From positions 1 to 19,995 of the forward strand of contig JABZGR010000032.1 in NCBI GenBank assembly GCA_015259125.1: a stretch of DNA of 19,995 nucleotides. Direction: 5' to 3'. The stretch is from Alloprevotella tannerae. GTDB taxonomy: Bacteria; Bacteroidota; Bacteroidia; Bacteroidales; Bacteroidaceae. Below, in pieces: positions 14,751 through 19,995 of this stretch (its first letter is position 1; every line of letters begins with the position of its first letter). A program made the translations under genes and the position numbers. The notes beneath the pieces are model-generated. The model searched no databases, had not been told where the DNA came from, and saw only the letters and a list, made by a program, of their open reading frames with translations.

Positions 14751-15065
14751 ATGAGAAAATATACACGCTTATTACTATTAACTTTATTCCTCATAATGAT
14801 GCCCGCGGTTAATGCTGCGGCTAGAACGGCCTTTGATAGCCCACAAGAGGTAAATGACTTTGAAGAAGTACGATTAACACTCAACGGCGCCAACCTTCGA
14901 ATTCAAAATGGCTCTGGTATGAGTGTTGAAATCTACAACATCACGGGAGTGAAAGTGGCCGATTATCGCATAGATTCCAACGATAAGACCATACGCCTTG
15001 AATTAAACCGAGGCTGCTACATTATAAAGGTAGGAAAAACTGTACGCAAGATCTCTATTCTCTAA
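14751..15065 (+). CDS. Small exported protein resembling a T9SS sorting domain
   Basis: 104 residues from ATG 14751; the frame is open to 14703, but a signal peptide starts exactly at MRKYTRLLLLTLFLIMMPAV and the promoter lies in the longer version. Likely signal peptidase I cleavage after NAA (about residue 22-23), leaving a mature protein of about 80 residues. The mature part SVEIYNITGVKVADYRID, then RLELNRGCYIIKVGKTVRKI, resembles the C-terminal half of type IX secretion (Por) sorting domains (a beta-sandwich with iYn..G.kV and l..G.Yi.kv....ki). No PxPxxG-type opening motif and no cargo domain precede it. So it may be a free-standing CTD-like protein, a degenerate remnant of a larger secreted protein, or an unrelated periplasmic beta protein. 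It stands alone with its own promoter and terminator. Confidence 0.75.
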   Translation: MRKYTRLLLLTLFLIMMPAVNAAARTAFDSPQEVNDFEEVRLTLNGANLRIQNGSGMSVEIYNITGVKVADYRIDSNDKTIRLELNRGCYIIKVGKTVRKISIL

Positions 15066-15091
15066 AGGATAGAAAGCCTACTCGCATTTAG

Positions 15092-15127
15092 ATGGTAAAC
15101 AAGATTATTGCTAATCTTGTTTACCAT
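15092..15127 (+). terminator. Perfect 16-bp hairpin after the small exported protein
   Basis: ATGGTAAACAAGATTA (15092-15107), loop TTGC, TAATCTTGTTTACCAT (15112-15127), then TATTAAAA. The U-run is weak, so termination is likely but not certain. Confidence 0.65.
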
Positions 15128-15254
15128 TATTAAAAGGACCACAGAACAGCGAAAACAAGGACCAAAGACAGCGCTACTACTACATATTGCGCATAGATAT
15201 TAGACAAAATCAATATCCATTCCTTAGATACGACTCTTTTACCAAAAGAATAAC

Positions 15255-15262
15255 TATCTTTG
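15255..15262 (+). promoter_or_regulatory. -7 box for purB operon
   Basis: TATCTTTG matches TAnnTTTG 53 bases before purB. No convincing -33 TTTG is seen at the usual distance. Confidence 0.4.
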
Positions 15263-15315
15263 TCGCTCATTTAATCAGAATTCATATAAAGCATCACTGC
15301 TGAACAGCATAATAA

Positions 15316-16674
15316 ATGGAGTTAACAACCTTAACAGCCGTGTCCCCCATAGATGGGCGATACCACCAAAAGACAGCAAATCTTTCTGCTTATTTTTCAG
15401 AGTTTGCTCTGATGAAATATCGGGTGCGTGTAGAGATCGAATACTTTATTTCGCTATGCAAATTACCGCTTCCTCAACTCGAGGATTTCAATCGCGAACT
15501 CTTCCCTACACTTCGCGGATTGTATGAAGACTTTACTGAGGAAGATGCCAAGCGTATCAAAGAGATCGAAAGCATCACTAACCATGATGTAAAAGCCATT
15601 GAGTATTTCATCAAAGAGCAATTGGATCGTATAGGCAATATGGAAGCTTACAAAGAGTTTATCCATTTCGGCCTTACGAGCCAAGACATTAACAACACAT
15701 CATTCCCGATGATGCTGAAAGAGGCTTTGAAGGATGTATATGTACCATTGTTGGATGAATTGATTGATAAACTGAATGAGTTTGCAGAAGAGTGGAAAGA
15801 CATCCCGATGCTTGCACGAACACACGGGCAGCCGGCAAGTCCGACGACCTTAGGTAAAGAATTTAAGGTCTTCAGCTATCGACTCGAACAACTACGTGAG
15901 TCAGTTTGCAACTACGCCATCGAAGATATTTCCGGAAAATTCGGAGGTGCAACGGGTAACTTTAATGCGCATCATATAGCTTACCCAACAATAGATTGGC
16001 CCAGCTTTGCCAACAACTTTTTGGAGCAGCATCTAGGCATACGCAGAGAACAATACACCACACAGATCTCCAATTATGACAACCTTGCCGGCATTTTTGA
16101 TGCATTGAAAAGGATTCAAACAATTATCATTGACTTGGACAGAGATGTTTGGCAATATATTTCTTTAGGCTACTTTAAGCAAAAAATTAAGGCCGGAGAA
16201 GTGGGTTCTAGTGCTATGCCACATAAAGTTAATCCGATTGACTTTGAAAATTCAGAAGGAAACTTGGGCATCGCTAATGCTATTTTAGAATTTTTGAGTA
16301 GAAAGCTACCGATTAGCAGACTACAACGCGACCTTACCGACTCCACGGTGATCCGCAATATTGGCGTACCACTCGGACATAGTCTTATAGCCTTTAAGAG
16401 TACACTCAAAGGACTCTCTAAATTGGTTCTACACGAAGAAACCATTCGTGGCGATTTAGATAATTGCTGGGCTGTCGTAGCTGAAGCCATCCAGACAGTC
16501 CTGCGCCGCGAGGGCTATCCACATCCATATGAGGCTTTAAAGGAACTTACACGCACAAACGAGGCTGTCAATCAAGATAGAATCGCACGTTTTATTGATA
16601 GCCTTGATGTGCCAGACTCTGTCAAGAAAGAATTGACGACAATTACGCCATACAATTATATAGGTATTTACTAA
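15316..16674 (+). CDS. purB: Adenylosuccinate lyase
   Basis: 452 residues, the longer E. coli-like PurB type. Cleaves fumarate from SAICAR and from adenylosuccinate in purine synthesis. Seen: start MELTTLTAVSPIDGRYHQKT, TSQDINNTSFP, the histidine motif ARTHGQPASPTTLGKEF, and the fumarase/aspartase signature GSSAMPHKVNPIDFENSEGN with the catalytic Ser in the flexible loop. The C-terminus TTITPYNYIGIY is intact. First gene of a likely purB-rluB-asnS transcript (33- and 26-base gaps). The other purine genes are not nearby. Confidence 0.97.
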   Translation: MELTTLTAVSPIDGRYHQKTANLSAYFSEFALMKYRVRVEIEYFISLCKLPLPQLEDFNRELFPTLRGLYEDFTEEDAKRIKEIESITNHDVKAIEYFIKEQLDRIGNMEAYKEFIHFGLTSQDINNTSFPMMLKEALKDVYVPLLDELIDKLNEFAEEWKDIPMLARTHGQPASPTTLGKEFKVFSYRLEQLRESVCNYAIEDISGKFGGATGNFNAHHIAYPTIDWPSFANNFLEQHLGIRREQYTTQISNYDNLAGIFDALKRIQTIIIDLDRDVWQYISLGYFKQKIKAGEVGSSAMPHKVNPIDFENSEGNLGIANAILEFLSRKLPISRLQRDLTDSTVIRNIGVPLGHSLIAFKSTLKGLSKLVLHEETIRGDLDNCWAVVAEAIQTVLRREGYPHPYEALKELTRTNEAVNQDRIARFIDSLDVPDSVKKELTTITPYNYIGIY

Positions 16675-16707
16675 AACAAATAGCCGTGAGGCTAACAACA
16701 ACAGATT

Positions 16708-18105
16708 ATGAGCGAAGAATTAGAAAACAAAGGATTTCAGGAGAAAAGAAGCGAAGAGGCTCCTTCTTCTGAACAGAGACAAGACTTTGGGCATACTCCG
16801 CGCCCGCGTTTTAATCGTAATGCACGAATAGGGGGTTACTCTACTAACTACAATGGGAATCAAGAGTCCAATGGGCCTCGCCAACGATTCAATGCCCCTA
16901 ATAATAATGGGTATCGGCCGCGCTATAATGAACAGCGCAATGATTTTGGAGACCATCCCTATTCAAAATATCATAATAACAACGAACGCTCGGAGAATGG
17001 TTTTGAGCGGCGTGAGGGTAATTACCGCCCACGCAACAATTATGGCCAAAATAACAACAATGGCTATCGGCCACGCTTTAATGGTCCGCGTTATAATAAT
17101 AACAACTACAACAACGGACAACGCTATAATCGTGAGAATCGGGAAAATGCTCCGTCTAATTGGAATCCCAATTACAGACAAAATGATTACCAACAAAACG
17201 ATTATCGACAAGGGGATTTCCAACAAGGCGGCTATCGTCAAAATGGATATCGCCCACGTCCAAACTATGGCGATCGCCAACAAGGCAATTTCCAAAAGCG
17301 TCCGCAACAACGCAGGCCCTACAACCCAAATGCAAAGTATAGCCTGAAAAAGCAAATAGCCTATAAGGAGGAACACGTCGATCCGAACGAGCCGATTCGT
17401 TTAAACAGATATTTAGCCAATGCGGGTATTTGTTCACGCCGTGATGCGGATAAATATATTCAAGCCGGCGTGATTACCGTAAATGGCAAAGTCGTTACAG
17501 AATTAGGAACAAAAGTTTTGCGGTCGGATGACATTCTCTTCCACGAAAGTCCTGTAAGATTAGAAAAGAAAGTCTATGTACTGCTCAACAAGCCGAAAGG
17601 TTGCATTACTACGAGCGAAGATCCACAAGAGCGTAAGACGGTAATGAACCTTGTAAAGGGAGCTTGCCAAGAACGCATCTATCCTGTCGGCCGCTTAGAC
17701 CGAAACACGACGGGAGTTTTACTGTTGACCAACGATGGAGAGTTGGCAGCAAAGCTTACGCACCCTCAATTTATGAAGAAAAAAATCTACCACGTCTATT
17801 TGGATAAGAACGTATCCGGCACCGATATGCAAAAGATTGTAGACGGTATAACTTTGGAGGATGGTGAGATTAAGGCAGACGATATTCAATATGCCAGCGA
17901 AACAGATAAGAAGCAAGTCGGCATTGAAATCCACAGTGGAAAGAATCGCATCGTACGCCGTATCTTTGAAAGTTTAGGTTACCACGTCGTAAAGCTTGAT
18001 CGCGTTTACTTTGCAGGCTTAACTAAGAAACATTTACGCCGCGGAGACTGGCGTTACTTGACTCAAGATGAAGTCAACTATCTCCGTATGGGTGCATTTG
18101 AATAA
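16708..18105 (+). CDS. rluB: RluB/RsuA-family pseudouridine synthase with long Asn/Arg-rich N-terminus
   Basis: 465 residues, about 200 more than E. coli RluB-type enzymes. Residues 1 to about 220 are low-complexity, rich in N, R, Q, Y and G with repeated NNGYRPRFN-like and YRQ-NDYQQ-like units; probably disordered, basic and RNA-binding. Residues 228 to about 275 are an S4 RNA-binding domain (EPIRLNRYLANAGICSRRDA). The catalytic domain follows: VLLNKPKGCITT, GRLDRNTTGVLLLTNDGEL with catalytic Asp331, GKNRIVRRIFESLGY and the C-terminal KHLRRGDWRYLTQDE. By family it modifies a uridine in 23S (RluB, position 2605 region) or 16S (RsuA) rRNA; the choice of RluB is inference. The Asn-rich extension is common in Bacteroidota homologues and leaves long spurious open frames on both strands. 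Confidence 0.9.
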   Translation: MSEELENKGFQEKRSEEAPSSEQRQDFGHTPRPRFNRNARIGGYSTNYNGNQESNGPRQRFNAPNNNGYRPRYNEQRNDFGDHPYSKYHNNNERSENGFERREGNYRPRNNYGQNNNNGYRPRFNGPRYNNNNYNNGQRYNRENRENAPSNWNPNYRQNDYQQNDYRQGDFQQGGYRQNGYRPRPNYGDRQQGNFQKRPQQRRPYNPNAKYSLKKQIAYKEEHVDPNEPIRLNRYLANAGICSRRDADKYIQAGVITVNGKVVTELGTKVLRSDDILFHESPVRLEKKVYVLLNKPKGCITTSEDPQERKTVMNLVKGACQERIYPVGRLDRNTTGVLLLTNDGELAAKLTHPQFMKKKIYHVYLDKNVSGTDMQKIVDGITLEDGEIKADDIQYASETDKKQVGIEIHSGKNRIVRRIFESLGYHVVKLDRVYFAGLTKKHLRRGDWRYLTQDEVNYLRMGAFE

Positions 18106-18131
18106 GTAAGAAGAAAAGAAGGACAAGTAAA

Positions 18132-19535
18132 ATGGAAACAATAAAAAGGACAAAAATAATCGATGTCTTAAAGCGTACAGACTTTGACACAATCGTAAAC
18201 GTTAGAGGTTGGGTAAGAACTAAGCGAGGAAGTAAAAATGTAATCTTCATCGCCTTAAATGATGGTTCTACTATTAACAATGTCCAAATTGTAGCCGACA
18301 CTGAAACATTTAATGCTGAGTTAGTCAAGGATATCACAACAGGCGCCTGTTTAAGTGTCCATGGCACTTTAGTTCAAAGTCAAGGCTCTGGACAGACTGT
18401 CGAGATTCAAGCGAAGAAAATTGAAATCTTAGGTACTTGCGCCAGCGATTTCCCGATGCAAAAGAAGGGACAATCCTTTGAATATATGCGCCAACACGCT
18501 CATTTGCGTTTGCGTACCAATACCTTTGGTGCAGTCTTCCGCATTCGCCACAATATGGCTATAGCCATCCATCAGTATTTCCATGAGCATGGTTTCTTCT
18601 ATTTCCACACGCCGATCATCACAGCTAGCGATTGCGAAGGTGCAGGTCAGATGTTTCAAGTGACAACCAAAAACTTGTACGATCTGAAGAAGGATGAGAA
18701 TGGAAAGATCGATTATTCGGATGACTTCTTTGGCAAACCAACGAGTTTAACCGTAAGCGGCCAGCTTGAAGGAGAGTTGGGAGCGACCTCTTTAGGAGCG
18801 ATCTACACATTCGGTCCTACGTTCCGAGCTGAAAACTCCAATACACCTCGCCACTTGGCTGAGTTTTGGATGATCGAGCCAGAGGTGGCTTTCAATGATA
18901 TTACCGACAACATGGATCTTGCTGAAGACTTCCTGAAGTATTGCATCCAATGGGCTTTCGACAACTGCCAAGACGATTTAGACTTCCTCAATAAGATGAT
19001 TGACAACACGCTGATAGATCGTCTGCACTTTGTCTTAAAGAATCAGTTTGTGCGCCTCTCTTATTCTGAAGGAATTGAGATACTTGAGCAAGCCGTCAAA
19101 GCAGGTAAGAAGTTTGAGTTTCCCATCTATTGGGGCGTCGACCTAGCCAGCGAACACGAGCGTTATCTTGTGGAAGAGCACTTCAAGCGCCCAGTCATAC
19201 TAACCGACTACCCCAAAGAGATCAAGGCTTTCTATATGAAGCTCAACGAAGATGGAAAGACGGTTCGCGCAATGGACGTCTTGTTCCCGCAGATTGGAGA
19301 AATCATTGGCGGTAGCGAACGTGAGGCCGACTACGACAAGCTCCAAATGCGCATCCAAGAGATGGGTCTTCCGATGAAAGACATGTGGTGGTATCTTGAT
19401 ACGAGAAGATATGGCTCTTGCCCTCATAGTGGCTTCGGCTTAGGCTTTGAACGCTTGATATTATTCGTCACCGGTATGCAAAATATCCGAGACGTCATCC
19501 CTTTCCCCAGAACACCAAAGAATGCAGACTTCTAA
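18132..19535 (+). CDS. asnS: Asparaginyl-tRNA synthetase
   Basis: 467 residues, class IIb. N-terminal OB-fold anticodon-binding domain (about residues 17-105: VNVRGWVRTKRGSKNVIFIA). In the catalytic domain, motif 1 region HEHGFFYFHTPIITASDCEG, then VSGQLEGELGATSLGAIYTF. Motif 2 is FGPTFRAENSNTPRHLAEFW, and motif 3 is GFGLGFERLILFVTG. The sequence SDCEGAG in place of AspRS-type residues and overall fit to bacterial AsnRS support Asn rather than Asp specificity, so Asn-tRNA is made directly. Full length. It follows rluB after 26 bases and is ended by a hairpin about 45 bases downstream. Confidence 0.97.
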   Translation: METIKRTKIIDVLKRTDFDTIVNVRGWVRTKRGSKNVIFIALNDGSTINNVQIVADTETFNAELVKDITTGACLSVHGTLVQSQGSGQTVEIQAKKIEILGTCASDFPMQKKGQSFEYMRQHAHLRLRTNTFGAVFRIRHNMAIAIHQYFHEHGFFYFHTPIITASDCEGAGQMFQVTTKNLYDLKKDENGKIDYSDDFFGKPTSLTVSGQLEGELGATSLGAIYTFGPTFRAENSNTPRHLAEFWMIEPEVAFNDITDNMDLAEDFLKYCIQWAFDNCQDDLDFLNKMIDNTLIDRLHFVLKNQFVRLSYSEGIEILEQAVKAGKKFEFPIYWGVDLASEHERYLVEEHFKRPVILTDYPKEIKAFYMKLNEDGKTVRAMDVLFPQIGEIIGGSEREADYDKLQMRIQEMGLPMKDMWWYLDTRRYGSCPHSGFGLGFERLILFVTGMQNIRDVIPFPRTPKNADF

Positions 19536-19577
19536 GTCGGCATTCTCCCATATGTATAAATGATCCTTTTACAGAAT

Positions 19578-19615
19578 ATACTCCTTGCAAATCGAGAACG
19601 ATTTGCAAGGAGTAT
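19578..19615 (+). terminator. Perfect 17-bp hairpin after asnS
   Basis: ATACTCCTTGCAAATCG (19578-19594), loop AGAA, CGATTTGCAAGGAGTAT (19599-19615), then TAGTTATG. A long perfect stem without a good U-run; probably the end of purB-rluB-asnS. Confidence 0.65.
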
Positions 19616-19622
19616 TAGTTAT

Positions 19623-19668
19623 GAAACCTTTACACAATACAGCAATCTATTTTACCTCTTATCCTATT
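19623..19668 (+). mobile_element. Diverged IS left-end remnant
   Basis: 46 bases starting GAAACCTTTACACAATAC align without gaps to the left end of the IS at 19751 and to the MITE at 10113 with about six differences, then stop at TATCCTATT where another end begins. A decayed solo terminus. Confidence 0.65.
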
Positions 19669-19750
19669 GAGACCTTTGAAAAATGGGATACTGTCCTATA
19701 AAAGTGTGTAAGCTCCAAAGTTCTTATATTTGTAGAGAATAAAAATTAAA
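19669..19750 (+). mobile_element. IS-end fragment (GAGACCTTTG joined to another terminus)
   Basis: Begins with the same ten bases GAGACCTTTG as the neighbouring ends, then diverges to AAAAATGGGATACTGTCC and TATAAAAGTGTGTAAGCTCC, which resembles an IS256-type terminus followed by a leader with a -7-like TTATATTTG (19725-19732). It is cut by the next element at 19751. The family is a guess. Confidence 0.4.
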
Positions 19751-19943
19751 GAGACCTTTGCACAATAAAACAGTCTATTTTACCACTTATCCAATTGTTT
19801 ATTAACGTATTATTTCGTATATTAGCACTACAAAATGATACAAAATTATGGCAAGACAAGGAAAATCCACCAACGACGAAGTCTCATTTGCAGACGTCAT
19901 GTTAGAGAAGAGATGCAGGAAAGCTCAGAATGTATTTTTGAAT
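19751..19943 (+). mobile_element. Left part of an IS1126/ISPg1-like (IS5-group) element
   Basis: Starts GAGACCTTTGCACAATAAAA, the same end as the MITE at 10113, and continues through a 97-base leader into a transposase start at 19848. The homologous sequence seems to stop at about 19943. The name rests on my memory of Porphyromonas IS ends and transposase N-termini; no right end is in the window. Confidence 0.6.
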
Positions 19944-19958
19944 ATTGCTGTCCGATAA
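19848..19958 (+). pseudogene. IS5-type transposase N-terminus, interrupted
   Basis: ATG 19848 opens MARQGKSTNDEVSFADVMLE followed by KRCRKAQNVFLN, which looks like the N-terminus of IS1126/ISPg1-type transposases. After the AAT codon at 19941 the sequence changes to ATTGCTGTCCGATAAAAG and the frame stops at TAA 19956-19958 after 36 codons. The change coincides with what looks like another mobile-element end, so the gene is probably split by an insertion. The rest may resume beyond the window. Confidence 0.6.
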
Positions 19959-19995
19959 AAGTTTTTTGATCGATACGCCGTTCTTTTGGAGAGGG
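19944..19995 (+). mobile_element. Possible end of a further insertion element, runs off the window
   Basis: ATTGCTGTCCGATAAAAG at the break in the transposase shares CTGTCCnATAAAAG with the fragment at 19691-19704. The following bases TTTTTTGATCGATACGCCG hold no readable gene before the window ends. It is interpreted as the terminus of an element inserted in the transposase gene; family unknown. Confidence 0.4.

Noticed and set aside
16681..16694. Small hairpin TAGCCGTGAGGCTA between purB and rluB
   Set aside because: Only five base pairs and no following U-run; too weak to call a terminator or attenuator.
16853..17376. Long open frames of 164 codons (plus) and 137 codons (minus) inside rluB
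   Set aside because: They arise from the biased Asn/Arg codon composition of the rluB extension; their products are Ile/Thr-rich low-complexity strings with no family features.

Overview
The window looks like a chromosomal segment from a Bacteroidota bacterium, most likely order Bacteroidales and possibly Porphyromonas or a close relative. The evidence is Bacteroidota-type promoter boxes (TAnnTTTG) upstream of several genes, an RluB homologue with a long Asn/Arg/Gln-rich N-terminus, a lipoprotein with a right-handed beta-helix, a small exported protein resembling a type IX secretion sorting domain, and insertion-sequence ends beginning GAGACCTTTGCA. I recall that end from the Porphyromonas IS1126/ISPg1 group, but I could not check it. 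The genus assignment is inference.

Layout. 1-3716: a tightly packed, mostly overlapping run of plus-strand genes: the 3' part of a membrane protein with YNNGQPQ repeats, a MaoC-type hot-dog dehydratase, an IMPACT/YigZ-family protein, a GNAT acetyltransferase, queD and queE (7-deazaguanine/queuosine pathway), and a possible small unrecognised ORF overlapping both queE and rpsF. 3667-4905: ribosomal cluster rpsF-rpsR-rplI closed by a strong terminator. 4935-5702: truA. 5714-7165 (minus): beta-helix lipoprotein. 7238-8289: an apparently intact IS982-like element in the divergent intergenic region. 8511-10063: mlaE-mlaF, permease and ATPase of a lipid-trafficking ABC system, with terminator. 10113-10439: a 124-bp MITE-like element truncating the N-terminal remnant of an IS256-type transposase. 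10495-11875 (minus): enolase with terminator. 12062-13969 (minus): a P1B-2 Zn/Cd/Pb exporter with a palindromic operator candidate upstream. 13970-14750: gene-poor spacer with a 22-bp tandem repeat. 14751-15065: a small exported protein. 15316-19535: purB-rluB-asnS, probably one transcript, ended by a hairpin. 19623-19995: stacked insertion-sequence ends and a broken transposase gene running off the window.

Most of the window is housekeeping: translation (bS6, bS18, bL9, AsnS), RNA modification (QueD, QueE, TruA, RluB), central metabolism (Eno, PurB), envelope lipid transport and metal efflux. I see no clear undescribed multi-gene system. The parts most worth a second look are the miniature exported protein at 14751, the small overlapping ORF at 3549, the palindrome upstream of the metal pump, the 22-bp repeats, and the MITE and nested insertion-sequence ends, which appear to derive from one element family.
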